A stretch of 64,000 nt of DNA from Luteibacter pinisoli (lineage in GTDB: Bacteria; Pseudomonadota; Gammaproteobacteria; Xanthomonadales; Rhodanobacteraceae). The notes beneath the pieces are model-generated. The model was not told where the DNA came from. It saw only the letters and a list, made by a program, of their open reading frames with translations, and made no database searches. Both the position numbers and the translations under genes were made by a program. The stretch's first letter is position 1; each line of letters starts with the position of its first letter. Location: the NCBI RefSeq assembly GCF_006385595.1, contig NZ_CP041046.1:4417001-4481000 (forward strand), read 5' to 3'. Below are positions 15,786 to 24,721 of this stretch, one piece after another.

Positions 15786-16484
15786 ATGAGTGCACAACCG
15801 CTTGTTTCCGCCGCCGAACTCGCCGCGCGCAGCCCCATGCGCATGCCCAACGAAAGCGCCGAATACCGCACCGCACGCACCGCCCTGCTCGCCGAGGAAA
15901 TCGAACTGCGCCGGCAGATCGAACGCGTAGCCGAACAGCGCCGCGCCCTGCCACCCGGTGGCCTCGTCACAGGCGATTACCGCTTCATCGGCGCCGACGG
16001 CCCGCTCGACTTCAACGGCCTGTTCGGCGACAAGCAGACGCTGGTGACCTACAGCTGGATGTTTGGCCCGCAACGCGAACGGCCCTGCCCCATGTGCACG
16101 TCGCTGCTGGCGTCGTGGGATGGCGAAGCGCGGGATATCGAACAGAACGTGGCGCTCGCCGTCATCTCGCGATCGCCCGTGGAGCGCATGCAGGCCTTCG
16201 CGCGCGAACGCGGATGGCAGCACCTGCGCTTCTTCACCGACACCAACGGCAACTTCAGCCGTGACTACTACGCGCTGGACCAGGACAACGATATCCCGGC
16301 GTTCAATGTGTTCACGCGCCGCGACGGCAGCACGCGGCACTTCTGGGCGGGCGAGATGAACTTCGATACCTCCGACCCCGGCCAGGACCCGCGCGGCGCA
16401 CCCGACCTGATGCCCTTGTGGACGGTGCTCGATTCCACGCCGGAAGGCCGCCGGCCGGACTGGTATCCCAAGCTGGACTACTGA
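15786..16484 (+). CDS. DUF899 thioredoxin-like protein
   Basis: The 232-residue protein belongs to the DUF899 group: YSWMFGPQRERPCPMCTSLL carries a CPMC pair at a redox-active position, followed by VALAVISRSPVERMQAFA, a peroxiredoxin-like fold, and FNVFTRRDGSTRHFWAGEM. The biochemical activity of the family has not been settled; a thiol-disulfide or peroxide role is an inference. ATG at 15786 has CGGAGA upstream. Confidence 0.85.
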   Translation: MSAQPLVSAAELAARSPMRMPNESAEYRTARTALLAEEIELRRQIERVAEQRRALPPGGLVTGDYRFIGADGPLDFNGLFGDKQTLVTYSWMFGPQRERPCPMCTSLLASWDGEARDIEQNVALAVISRSPVERMQAFARERGWQHLRFFTDTNGNFSRDYYALDQDNDIPAFNVFTRRDGSTRHFWAGEMNFDTSDPGQDPRGAPDLMPLWTVLDSTPEGRRPDWYPKLDY

Positions 16485-16500
16485 GCCGGACGCCGCCCAT

Positions 16501-16526
16501 AAAAAAACCCGCGCTGGCGCGCGGGT
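16501..16526 (-). terminator. Rho-independent terminator of the Oar-type TonB receptor gene
   Basis: On the minus strand ACCCGCGC pairs with GCGCGGGT around a four-base loop and is followed by seven T residues. It lies 136 bases past the receptor stop. On the plus strand the same hairpin could stop the DUF899 transcript but lacks a T-run. Confidence 0.8.
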
Positions 16527-16661
16527 CATGGGGAGATTCAGCGAATGGGATAGTGATGTTTCGCCGCCGGAAGTGGCGGTGTTCTAGGCGCTCCACTCTT
16601 CCTTCCGGACTTGTGGGCGGCCAGCCATCCATGGCCGGCCGACCGGTGTCACCGGCTGACC

Positions 16662-19600
16662 TTAGAAGTCGTAGGTCATGCCGAAGCGAACATAACGCGG
16701 CGTGGTGCGGTACGTCGCGCTGTCGTAACGCGACAGCGGGGCGGCCGAGCTGCCGTAGTACGGGTAGGCCGTGGTCACGGCGCGCTGGTTGAACACGTTG
16801 TAGACCATGACGTTGAAGGCCAGCTTGTGATCCGCGAACGACGGACGGTATTCCGCGTTCAGGCTGACGTTCTTCTGCCACGGGTAACGGTACGTGCCCG
16901 GAGGCGACGGCTGGCCGCCGCACCAGTGGTAGTACGGGCCCGGGTAAGCCGGTGCGGTCTCGCCTTCACCGTAGTAGCCGAGGCAGGTGCGCGGCTTGCC
17001 CGAGGCAAGGCTGATCACCGCACCGACCATCCACTCCGGGTTGAACTGGTACGAGCCGTACAGCTTCAGCACGTGCTTCTGGTCGTTCGACTGCGCGCCG
17101 TTGGCGTAGCTCATCAGCGAGGCGAAGTCCCAGTCCTGCGTGGCCGAGATGTCCTCCTGGCCGATGTCCGACTTCACCTGGCCTTCGGAGTTACCGTAGC
17201 TGCGGCTGAAGGTGTAGATGGCCTTCGCCTGCCACTTGCCATCGAACGGATGCTCGAGGGTCAGGTCGATGCCGTAGTACTTGCGCTTGAGCTTCTGGAA
17301 GCCGAAGTCGGCGTTGGACACCGGGACGTCGTAGTAACCCCCGTTGCCGTCCGAGATCTTGAACGTGTTCGAGCGACCCGGGTTGAACAGGTAGCCGCCC
17401 TGCACGTTGGCCGGATCCACGTCGTAGCCGAGCGACTCGGCCTTGGCGAGGATGGTGCCCGCGTCGGCGACGTCGTCGATGGCGTTACGCAGCTTGCGCC
17501 AGGTGAGCTTCGCACCGGCATTCCACTCCGGGGTCAGCTCGGTCTGGAAGCCGAGGATAGCCTCGTCCTGGAACTCCGACTTCAGGTTCGACGACGCGGC
17601 GGTCTTCGGATCGCGCGGCTGGCCATATTCGGCGTTGCCCGAGACCGGACCACCCGTGGAGCTGTCGATATGGGTCAGGCCCTGCGGGACGCCCTGGCTG
17701 TCAATGCCCGAGTACGTGAAGTAGTCGGTTGTGTACAGCGAGGAACCGGCCGAACGCAGCGCCACGCTCGCCGGAAGCGCGAGGTAGTAGCGGCCGAGGT
17801 TGGCGAACACCTTCATCGAGGAGTCACCGTTCACGTCCCAGCTGACGCCCAGGCGCGGTGCCCACTGCGGGCTGGTGAGCTTCAGGTAGGCGATGCCATC
17901 CGGGTTGTAGTTGGTGAACTGGTCGTTGCGCAGGCCGATCTTCACCAGCCAGCGGTCGTCCACCTGCCACGCGTCTTCGATGTACTGCGCGCGCTGGGTG
18001 ACCTTCACCGATGCGGCGGTCTGGTAGATCTGCTTGCCGACGATGTAGCCCTGGCCGCCATTGGCGTAGTTGCCCGGGGCGTCGACGAAGGCCGTGCCGT
18101 TGTCCAGGATCGGCGTCGCCGGATCGAGGTGCTGGTAGATCCACTCGTAACCCGGACCCGACGTGGTGTCACCGTCGTTGAGGTCGCGCACGGTCTGGTT
18201 ATCGATACCGGCCGTGATCAGGTGGTCGCCGATGTGGTACGACACGTCGAAGCGCAGGTTGGTGTTGCGCGAGGTGTGGCGCGGATCGGTGAACGTGGCG
18301 ACGGTCTGGGTGTTGCCCAGGTTCGTGCCGATGGCCGGGTTCTGCTGGTCGCGGCCGGAGATGTACGGCAGGGTCGGGTCGTAACCCGGGATCTGCGAGA
18401 AGTACGTCGAGCGCAGCTTGCCCCACATCGCGCTGATGGTGAGGTCGTCGGTGATGTAGCCGGTGTACTTCAGCACGCCGAGGTCGCCGGAGTTCTTCAG
18501 CGAGGTGTCGCCGCTGTTGTACGCACCGGTCTGGCGGGTCGAGTAGTCGAAGTCGTACAGGTTACCGGCGTACTGGTCCTTGCTCGACGCGAACGTCGCT
18601 TCAAGGTGGTGGTTGTCGGTGATGTTCCAGTCCAGCTTGCCGTAGTAACGCGGGTCGCGGTAGCTGTACCTGGTGTTGTACGGCAGGGTGACGGCGCCGA
18701 CGCTGTTGCCTTCGGTCTTCTCGTATTCACCGGCGAGGAAGAAGAACAGCTTGTCCTTGATCAGCGGGCCGGACACGTAGGCGCTGGTGGTCGCAACCCA
18801 GGACTTGTTGTCGTCGTACTGGCGGTAGATCTTGCCGGCGTTCGGGCCCTGCGTGTAATCGGTGTTCTTCTGGTCACCCTTGAGCGAGCGCGGGGTCCAC
18901 AGCACCTGGGCACCGAAGTGCCACTCGTTCGAACCGCGCTTGCCGATCTGGCTGATGACGCCGCCGTCGGAACGGCCGTAAGCGGCGCTGTAGCCACCGG
19001 TCAGCACTTCCTGCTGGTCGATGACGTTGTACGGCAGCGTGATGCCGCCGAAGCCGCTGACCGGATCCGTGGTGTTGAAACCGTTGATGTAGTACGCGTT
19101 CTCGGTGACCGACGAACCGCTGAACGAGGCCAGCGCGTTACGGGTCGGGCCCTGGAAGTACGAGCTGCCCGGGACGACGCCCGGCGCCAGCAGTGCGATG
19201 GCTTCGGCCGTGCGGCCCAGCGGGTACTTGGCCAGTTCCTGCGAGGTCACGACGGTGCGGGCGTCGACGCTCGAGACGTCGATGGCGGGCAGCGTGTTGG
19301 CCGAGACGGTGACGCTCTGCAGGTCCTGCGCCTGCGCGGCGCCGGCGGCACCGGCGAACGAGACCTCCGAGCCGCGGCCGACGACGACGCTGATGTTGTC
19401 GCGCGAGTCGATGACCGCGCCGTCCTTCAGCAGCGACACCTTGTACGTGCCGTTCTGTACCTGCGGGATGGTGTAGCGGCCGCTGGCGTCGACGTCGACG
19501 GTGCGCGTCTGGCCGGAGGCGCTCTCGATGCGGATGCTTTCACCCGCGGCAGCCGGGGCCGAACCGAAGATGGTGCCCGAGGTGGCCTGCGCGAAGACGG

Positions 19601-19694
19601 CGGCCGAAGGCAGGGCGAGCGCCGTGGCAACGGCGACGTGGAGCAAAGACCGGCTAATAACGGACGCGTTACGCGACCGAAGCGATGAGAACAT
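16662..19694 (-). CDS. TonB-dependent receptor of the Oar type with N-terminal regulatory-like domain
   Basis: The 1010-residue outer-membrane protein has a signal peptide (ending AVFAQA), an N-terminal carboxypeptidase-regulatory-like beta domain (residues about 37-110; GRYTIPQVQNGTYKVSLLKDG), a plug domain (TVVTSQELAKYPLGRTAEAI, GGYSAAYGRSDGGVI) and a beta barrel ending in the aromatic C-terminal strand RFGMTYDF. Oar-like receptors import unknown, often peptide or glycan, ligands using TonB energy. No import partners are adjacent. A promoter, a CRP/Clp-like site and a leader hairpin lie upstream, and a strong terminator downstream. Confidence 0.9.
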   Translation of the reverse strand: MFSSLRSRNASVISRSLLHVAVATALALPSAAVFAQATSGTIFGSAPAAAGESIRIESASGQTRTVDVDASGRYTIPQVQNGTYKVSLLKDGAVIDSRDNISVVVGRGSEVSFAGAAGAAQAQDLQSVTVSANTLPAIDVSSVDARTVVTSQELAKYPLGRTAEAIALLAPGVVPGSSYFQGPTRNALASFSGSSVTENAYYINGFNTTDPVSGFGGITLPYNVIDQQEVLTGGYSAAYGRSDGGVISQIGKRGSNEWHFGAQVLWTPRSLKGDQKNTDYTQGPNAGKIYRQYDDNKSWVATTSAYVSGPLIKDKLFFFLAGEYEKTEGNSVGAVTLPYNTRYSYRDPRYYGKLDWNITDNHHLEATFASSKDQYAGNLYDFDYSTRQTGAYNSGDTSLKNSGDLGVLKYTGYITDDLTISAMWGKLRSTYFSQIPGYDPTLPYISGRDQQNPAIGTNLGNTQTVATFTDPRHTSRNTNLRFDVSYHIGDHLITAGIDNQTVRDLNDGDTTSGPGYEWIYQHLDPATPILDNGTAFVDAPGNYANGGQGYIVGKQIYQTAASVKVTQRAQYIEDAWQVDDRWLVKIGLRNDQFTNYNPDGIAYLKLTSPQWAPRLGVSWDVNGDSSMKVFANLGRYYLALPASVALRSAGSSLYTTDYFTYSGIDSQGVPQGLTHIDSSTGGPVSGNAEYGQPRDPKTAASSNLKSEFQDEAILGFQTELTPEWNAGAKLTWRKLRNAIDDVADAGTILAKAESLGYDVDPANVQGGYLFNPGRSNTFKISDGNGGYYDVPVSNADFGFQKLKRKYYGIDLTLEHPFDGKWQAKAIYTFSRSYGNSEGQVKSDIGQEDISATQDWDFASLMSYANGAQSNDQKHVLKLYGSYQFNPEWMVGAVISLASGKPRTCLGYYGEGETAPAYPGPYYHWCGGQPSPPGTYRYPWQKNVSLNAEYRPSFADHKLAFNVMVYNVFNQRAVTTAYPYYGSSAAPLSRYDSATYRTTPRYVRFGMTYDF

Positions 19695-19716
19695 GCAAGT
19701 TTTCCCCAGAAAAGGG

Positions 19717-19735
19717 GCGCGGCAACAGGCCGCGC
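19717..19735 (-). promoter_or_regulatory. Leader hairpin of the Oar-type TonB receptor gene
   Basis: GCGCGGC and GCCGCGC form a perfect seven-base stem 23-41 bases before the start codon. On the transcript it is followed by CCCCTTTTC and then CTGGGG, which could form a second small hairpin. It is terminator-like, so leader control is possible. Confidence 0.4.
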
Positions 19736-19794
19736 TTGGAAATGCGACGGCAGCCCCCTCCCTCAGGGTGCTGTCGACGAAGCGATGGGCAAAC

Positions 19795-19810
19795 GGTGAC
19801 GCCTGTCACA
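19795..19810 (-). promoter_or_regulatory. CRP/Clp-like binding site
   Basis: GGTGA-CGCCTG-TCACA matches the CRP/Clp consensus TGTGA-N6-TCACA at nine of ten defined bases. It lies just downstream of the predicted transcription start of the TonB receptor gene, a position expected for repression, or upstream if another promoter is used. Confidence 0.5.
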
Positions 19811-19823
19811 TCGCAGGGTTGGA

Positions 19824-19853
19824 TTTGTATCCGTGGCAGTAATAGACCGTCAA
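19824..19853 (-). promoter_or_regulatory. Promoter of the Oar-type TonB receptor gene
   Basis: On the minus strand TTGACG (19853-19848) and TACAAA (19829-19824) are 18 bp apart in an AT-rich stretch. The predicted start is near 19817, giving a leader of about 120 bases. The rest of the 431-bp gap 19695-20125, towards the XRE gene, holds no reading frame I believe in. Confidence 0.5.
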
Positions 19854-20125
19854 CATTTTTTTCATGTTCTTGCGAACGTGTCCGTTCACAGCCGACGGAT
19901 TCGTACGTTCCCGCAGTACGGAATGGCGCTACCGGCAAACGGACGTCCATTTGACAGACGCGCCCGCGGCTGCGACAAAAGAGCCAGGCGAGCCCCGCTT
20001 TACAGCGGGTTTTCGACGGGCAAATGGCGCCATGGCGCCGTTACAGGGCGGATTTACCCAGGTGCGAAAGCGCCGGCGCGGCATGATTTCATGCGCTTGC
20101 CGCGGATAAAAGAGAGGCTAGACCC

Positions 20126-20524
20126 ATGGTCAGGGGCAACAGTGGCAGTGACCAGGATAGGAATTTTTCGTACGTCGCGGAGGGAGAGACCGCGACGGCC
20201 AATGCACTGGCGGCACGTATTCGCCAGCTGCGGAAGGCCCATGGAAAATCGCTGCAGGAAATCGCCGACGCGCTCGGCATGTCGAAATCCCACGTCCACC
20301 AGTTGGAACGCGGAACTAGCGCGAATCCGTCATTTTCAGCACTTCGCGCGCTGTCAGCGTACTTCGGCGTATCGATCGGTTTCCTGGTCGGTGAAGTCGA
20401 AGGCGACAACAACGACAACGAAGAAGCGCGTCTGCTGGCGCGATGGTTTAGCGAAGCCGCGCCGCGCGATCGCGGTGCGGTGATGGCGCTGCTGCGCTAC
20501 CAGCGCAGCAGCGCCGTGCGATGA
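20126..20524 (+). CDS. XRE-family helix-turn-helix regulator
   Basis: The 132-residue protein has one Cro/CI-type helix-turn-helix at about residues 27-83 (LAARIRQLRKAHGKSLQEIA, MSKSHVHQLERG, FSALRALSAYFGVSIGFLVG), then a short acidic stretch and a helical tail. The ATG has GAGAGG eight bases upstream. There is no adjacent protease, toxin or phage gene to suggest a target; the divergent TonB receptor 430 bp away is the only candidate. Codon choice is less GC-rich than the neighbours. Confidence 0.85.
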   Translation: MVRGNSGSDQDRNFSYVAEGETATANALAARIRQLRKAHGKSLQEIADALGMSKSHVHQLERGTSANPSFSALRALSAYFGVSIGFLVGEVEGDNNDNEEARLLARWFSEAAPRDRGAVMALLRYQRSSAVR

Positions 20525-20528
20525 CGCG

Positions 20529-22094
20529 TCAGGCGTCTTCGAGGGTGAAGTAAGCCACTTCGCCGCGAAGGATCTCGGCACTCTCACGCATGGCGCGGCT
20601 AGCGGCCGCGGCATGCTGGACGAGTGCGGCGTTTTCACGGGTGGTTTCATCGATCACGACGATGGCGCCGTTGACGCGCTCGATGCCGCTGGCCTGGCCC
20701 TGCGTCGCCGCCATGACATCGCCGACCAGCGTGGCCAGCGTGCCGACGCGTCCGCCGATGCCTTCGAGCACGGCGACCGCGCGGTCCACCGACTGCACGC
20801 CGGCCTGCACCGCGTCGTCGCTGGTGGCGATGAGGCCGCGGATCTCGCGCGCGGCGGTGGCACATCGACGGGCAAGCTCGCGTACCTCGTGCGCCACCAC
20901 GGCGAAGCCGCGGCCGTGCTCGCCGGCGCGCGCCGCTTCCACGGCAGCGTTGAGCGCAAGCAGGTTGGTCTGGAAGGCCACCTGGTCCACCAGGTCGAGC
21001 ACCTCGCCCATGCGCCCGCTGCTGTCCTGGATGGCGCGCATGTTATCGATCGCTTCCATCGCCACGCTGTGGCCTTCGTCGGTCATCGCACGCGCCTCCA
21101 CCACGGCGCGATTCGCGGCCGTGGCGTGGCCGAGTCCGCCGTGCACCGCATCGGCCATCACGCGCATCGCCTGCGAGGTCTGCTCGAGATGCTCGGCCTG
21201 GGTGCGGGTGCGTTCGCTGAGCGCGTCGTTGCCGCCGGCGATGCCGTTGGCCGCCAGCGCGACATGGTCGGCGCGATCGCGTACCTGCACGACGACGTTG
21301 CCCAGCTGCGTGTCCATGGCCGCGAGCGAGGAAAGCAGCTGGCCGATTTCATCCTCACGGCCAATGTCGATGCGCGAACCCAGCGCGCCACCGGCGATGC
21401 CGGCCGCCACGTTCGTGGCCTGGCGCAGGCGACGATGCAACGAGCGGATGATCGCGATATCCACGACGCTGGCGACGAGCAGGGCGAGTGCGAGGAGGAT
21501 GGAGGAGAGCACCGCGCCGTGGCGGACGTCCGCCTGCTGCGCTTCGGCCTCGGCCTTGCCGCCGGCGAGCGCGAGCTGGAAGAGGTTGGAGAAGTCGCTC
21601 TTCAGCGGGCCAACGGCGGACTGCACATCGTTGGAGAGCTGCAACGGAGCGATCTCGTATTGCTCGGCCTTGAGCAGTTCGATCACGCCGTCCACGGCCG
21701 CGTCGGCCGCCTTGCGGTGTTCGGCCGCCAGCGTCACCAGTTTCTTCTGCTGCTGGCCGAGGCCGCTGGCTTCCAGTTCCTTCCACTGCTTGTCGATGTC
21801 GTGGCGGTTCGCGCCGATGGCGGTGACGGCGTCGTCCGTCGCCGAGGGCAGCCGCGCCAGCGTGGCGTGCACCAGCGCATCGATCAGGTCGTTGTAGTCG
21901 TTCTGGATGCGGCCGACGTTGGCGACGGGGGCCAGCGTCTCGCCGACCACGGACTGCAGGCGGTCGTTGGCCTGGCGCAACTGCAGGCCGCCGACGATCC
22001 AGAGGGCGAGCAGCAGCACGATGGTGCCGGCCAGACGCAGCGTCAGGCGGGCCCGAAGCGTGAGCGTCGGCAGGATGATTTGGGGAAGGCGCAT
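20529..22094 (-). CDS. Methyl-accepting chemotaxis protein
   Basis: The 521-residue chemoreceptor has two membrane helices (about residues 17-37 and 193-217) bracketing a four-helix-bundle type periplasmic sensor, then a HAMP domain and a cytoplasmic signalling domain with the conserved hairpin tip QTNLLALNAAVEAARAGE. It would report an unidentified ligand to CheA/CheW. A sigma-28 promoter lies 31-57 bases before the start, so it belongs to the late flagellar regulon. The GGDEF/EAL gene is 72 bp upstream on the same strand. Confidence 0.92.
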   Translation of the reverse strand: MRLPQIILPTLTLRARLTLRLAGTIVLLLALWIVGGLQLRQANDRLQSVVGETLAPVANVGRIQNDYNDLIDALVHATLARLPSATDDAVTAIGANRHDIDKQWKELEASGLGQQQKKLVTLAAEHRKAADAAVDGVIELLKAEQYEIAPLQLSNDVQSAVGPLKSDFSNLFQLALAGGKAEAEAQQADVRHGAVLSSILLALALLVASVVDIAIIRSLHRRLRQATNVAAGIAGGALGSRIDIGREDEIGQLLSSLAAMDTQLGNVVVQVRDRADHVALAANGIAGGNDALSERTRTQAEHLEQTSQAMRVMADAVHGGLGHATAANRAVVEARAMTDEGHSVAMEAIDNMRAIQDSSGRMGEVLDLVDQVAFQTNLLALNAAVEAARAGEHGRGFAVVAHEVRELARRCATAAREIRGLIATSDDAVQAGVQSVDRAVAVLEGIGGRVGTLATLVGDVMAATQGQASGIERVNGAIVVIDETTRENAALVQHAAAASRAMRESAEILRGEVAYFTLEDA

Positions 22095-22124
22095 GGGGAA
22101 CTCAGGGGTGGGAGGGCCACCCCT

Positions 22125-22151
22125 GCATCGGCCGCGTTTTCGGCAACTTTA
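22125..22151 (-). promoter_or_regulatory. Sigma-28 (FliA) promoter of the chemoreceptor gene
   Basis: Reading the minus strand, TAAAGTTG (22151-22144), 11 bases, and GCCGATGC (22132-22125) match the FliA consensus TAAAGTTT-N11-GCCGATAA at 13 of 16 positions with the exact spacing. Confidence 0.8.
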
Positions 22152-22166
22152 GAACTAAGTGCTTGA

Positions 22167-23975
22167 TTAATCGTTTATTTCAGACGTTTGACCAGCACGT
22201 GACACGAGGATGTCATTGTCGTCCCGCCACGTGACGGCCTGTATCCCCAGGCCAGCGTTCTTGGCCACGCGCTTCGCCGCCGCGGCCAGGCTCGCCACGG
22301 ACTCCGCATCATCCGGGAAGGTGTCATCGAAGCAGGCGACGCCGACGGCCACGGTGGTGATCGGGAAGAAGCGCCGGTTGCCGTGGCGATCTTCGCTGTC
22401 GATACCCCCGCGCACGCGATCGGCTTCGTCGAACAGGTTGCCGGCCATGCCATTGAAGCGCGTGCGCATGGCGTCGCAGCGGGCGTGCCAGTCCGTGCCC
22501 TGGAAGACGACCATGAAGTCGTCACCGCCGATATGCCCGACGAAGTCGGCGTCCCGGCGCAGGTCGCCGGTGAGCACGCTGGCGAGGAGGCGGATCATCT
22601 CGTCGCCGCGGAAGTAGCCGTACTGGTCGTTGAAGGGCTTGAAGTTGTCGAGGTCGAAGTAGGCCACGGCAAACGGACGGGCCGCCTGCAGCAGCCGCGC
22701 CAGGTGCTCGGTGACCGGCAGGTTGCCGGGCAGGAAGGTCAGTGGATTGGCGTAGCGTGCCGCCTCCACGCGAATCTCGGTCACCCGGCGCACGAGGGCT
22801 TCACCGGTGCCCAGGCCGAGGTAGCGGCCGTGCGAGGTGATGATGAAACCGTCGCTCAGGTAGCGCTGGTCTTCGCCACGCAGGATGTCGGCCATGCCCT
22901 GCAGGGACATGTCCTCGTCGCACAGCACCGGCTCGGGGTGCATCAGGCTCGTACAGGCCTTGCGGCCAAACAGCTCGCGGGCAAACGGCTGGGCCATGCG
23001 CTCGGTAAAGGTGCGGCGGTTGACGATGCCCACGGGCACGCCGTCGTCGACCACGGCGACCGCGTGCAGGCGTGGCCACGCCGCGAAGATGTCCGCCACG
23101 TCGTCATTGGTCTGCGCGGGCACTACCGCCGGTGCTTCGATCAGCATGTGGCCGGCGGTCAGCGAACGCCCCGGCACGGGGCTGCTGGGCCGCGGCGGCA
23201 CCGGCACATGGGTACGGCGCAACGCGGCAAGCACGTGGGCCGGCACGTCGCCACCCGGCTCCACCGACGGCCGCGCGATCAGGAAACCCTGTGCGTAGGG
23301 AATGCCGAGTTCGCGCAGCATGCGCAGGTCCGCTTCGTCTTCCACGCCCTCGCCGACGAGGTCGGCGCCGAGGGTTTCAGCGACGGAACACAACGCGCGG
23401 ACGATGGCCAGGCGCTCGACGCTCTGCGCGAGGCCGTTGATCAGGTAACGGTCGATCTTCACCACCTCGGGGTGGATCTCGTTCCACATCTCGAAGTTCG
23501 AGTGGCCGTTGCCAAAGTCGTCCAGCGCCACGCGTACGCCGCGGGCGCGCAGGAAGCCGAGCACGTGGGCCAGCCGGGCGGCGTTTTCGACGATGTCGCG
23601 CTCGGTCAGCTCGATGGTGACGCGGCCCAGGTCCAGCCCCGGCACGGAGAGCGCGGCGATCACGTCATCGGCCGCGAGCCCTTCGTGCATCACCGCCTGG
23701 GCACTGAGGTTCACCAGCAGGCGGCCCGGCAGGTTCAGGGCGACGAAGCGCTCGGCGACGCAGCGCGCGGCCACCAGTTCGAATTCGCCCAGCCGGCCAC
23801 GGGTGCGCGCCAGGTCGAGCATGTCGGTGGGGGTGAGTTCCAGGTGCGGCAGGGCGCAGCGGATCAGCCCTTCGTGCGCGACCACCTGGCCGCTGTCCAC
23901 CCGGATGACCGGCTGGAACACGGCGGAGAGCGCGGCGCCGGAAAGCACCTGTTCGATGGGTGACGAAGAAGGCAT
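22167..23975 (-). CDS. EAL-CBS-GGDEF cyclic-di-GMP protein
   Basis: The 602-residue protein runs EAL (about 8-250), a CBS pair (about 285-410) and GGDEF (about 430-590). The EAL domain keeps its catalytic residues although the name motif reads EGL: HEGLIR, NLSA, ELTE, DDFGNGHSN, KIDRY, GEGVEDEAD and AQGF. The GGDEF motif reads GGDDF, preceded five residues earlier by an RDAD inhibitory site, so cyclase activity is uncertain and phosphodiesterase activity likely. CBS domains would sense an adenine nucleotide. A sigma-28 promoter precedes it, linking it to motility. The ribosome site is poor. Confidence 0.9.
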   Translation of the reverse strand: MPSSSPIEQVLSGAALSAVFQPVIRVDSGQVVAHEGLIRCALPHLELTPTDMLDLARTRGRLGEFELVAARCVAERFVALNLPGRLLVNLSAQAVMHEGLAADDVIAALSVPGLDLGRVTIELTERDIVENAARLAHVLGFLRARGVRVALDDFGNGHSNFEMWNEIHPEVVKIDRYLINGLAQSVERLAIVRALCSVAETLGADLVGEGVEDEADLRMLRELGIPYAQGFLIARPSVEPGGDVPAHVLAALRRTHVPVPPRPSSPVPGRSLTAGHMLIEAPAVVPAQTNDDVADIFAAWPRLHAVAVVDDGVPVGIVNRRTFTERMAQPFARELFGRKACTSLMHPEPVLCDEDMSLQGMADILRGEDQRYLSDGFIITSHGRYLGLGTGEALVRRVTEIRVEAARYANPLTFLPGNLPVTEHLARLLQAARPFAVAYFDLDNFKPFNDQYGYFRGDEMIRLLASVLTGDLRRDADFVGHIGGDDFMVVFQGTDWHARCDAMRTRFNGMAGNLFDEADRVRGGIDSEDRHGNRRFFPITTVAVGVACFDDTFPDDAESVASLAAAAKRVAKNAGLGIQAVTWRDDNDILVSRAGQTSEIND

Positions 23976-24001
23976 GGAGGATGGCCGGTGAACTGCCCCG
24001 G

Positions 24002-24029
24002 TTATCGGCAGCCTGCCATGCTTACTTTA
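24002..24029 (-). promoter_or_regulatory. Sigma-28 (FliA) promoter of the EAL-GGDEF gene
   Basis: On the minus strand TAAAGTAA (24029-24022) and a perfect GCCGATAA (24009-24002) are 12 bp apart; the consensus spacing is 11. The upstream flank CAAGCA and an AT-rich stretch also resemble the chemoreceptor promoter. Confidence 0.75.
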
Positions 24030-24048
24030 ATAATTGCTTGAAAATCAA

Positions 24049-24681
24049 TTATTTCGGATTTGTGACGGTCGCGGCTTCAGCCTCAAGCACGGCCAGCGGG
24101 TCGATATTCCACGCATCCACGACCAGGCCACCCTCGCGCACGTGGAGCGGCGTGTAACCGCAATTCCCGTGGCGATAGGCCGAGTAATCACCGCTCGCGT
24201 GCAGCGTGCCCATCAGGGCCGAGATGGACTGGCCGTGGGTAATGACGGCGATGCTGCGGTAAGGCAGCGCCATCGCACTTTCCAGCGCCGCCATCACCCG
24301 CGCGGCGACCTCGCGCAGGGATTCCGAGCCGGGAGCGGTCGCGTCGGGGTCAGAGCAACGGACCACGGCGGTCCACATCGGATCCAGCGCCATGTCCTCG
24401 AAACGCTGGCCTTCCAGTTCACCGAAGGCACGCTCCACCAGGCGTTCGTCCACCGAGACGGTGCAGCCGGTGATGTCGGCGACGATCTCAGCGGTGTGCA
24501 AAGCGCGACCCAGCGTGGACGACACGATGTGCTCGACGCCGCGTGCCGCGAGCGCGCGTCCCAGCGCCTGCGCCTGGGCGATACCGGCGGCGGTGAGCGG
24601 GCTGTCCGCCCTGCCCTGCGCCCGGCGCTGGATGTTCCATTCGGTTTCGCCGTGGCGGCAGACAATCAGGTGTTCAAGCAT
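24049..24681 (-). CDS. Histidine phosphatase (phosphoglycerate-mutase-like) family protein
   Basis: The 210-residue protein carries the branch 1 signature CRHGETEWN at 8-16 (H10 phosphoacceptor), the catalytic glutamate in ERAFGELEG and the second histidine in VITHGQSI. Members dephosphorylate sugar phosphates, nucleotides or cobalamin intermediates; the substrate is not evident. The ATG at 24681 gives the standard start, although the frame is open further. It ends next to the sigma-28 promoter of the EAL-GGDEF gene and shares its strand. Confidence 0.88.
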   Translation of the reverse strand: MLEHLIVCRHGETEWNIQRRAQGRADSPLTAAGIAQAQALGRALAARGVEHIVSSTLGRALHTAEIVADITGCTVSVDERLVERAFGELEGQRFEDMALDPMWTAVVRCSDPDATAPGSESLREVAARVMAALESAMALPYRSIAVITHGQSISALMGTLHASGDYSAYRHGNCGYTPLHVREGGLVVDAWNIDPLAVLEAEAATVTNPK

Positions 24682-24721
24682 CGTGGGGACTTCACTACAC
24701 GGGGAAAGGGCATGGTAAGCG

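Noticed and set aside
16611..19688. A 1025-codon open frame on the plus strand opposite the Oar-type TonB receptor.
   Set aside because: It is the mirror of a very GC-biased coding strand; its translation is an Arg/Val/Gly-rich string without domains, whereas the minus strand is a clear receptor.
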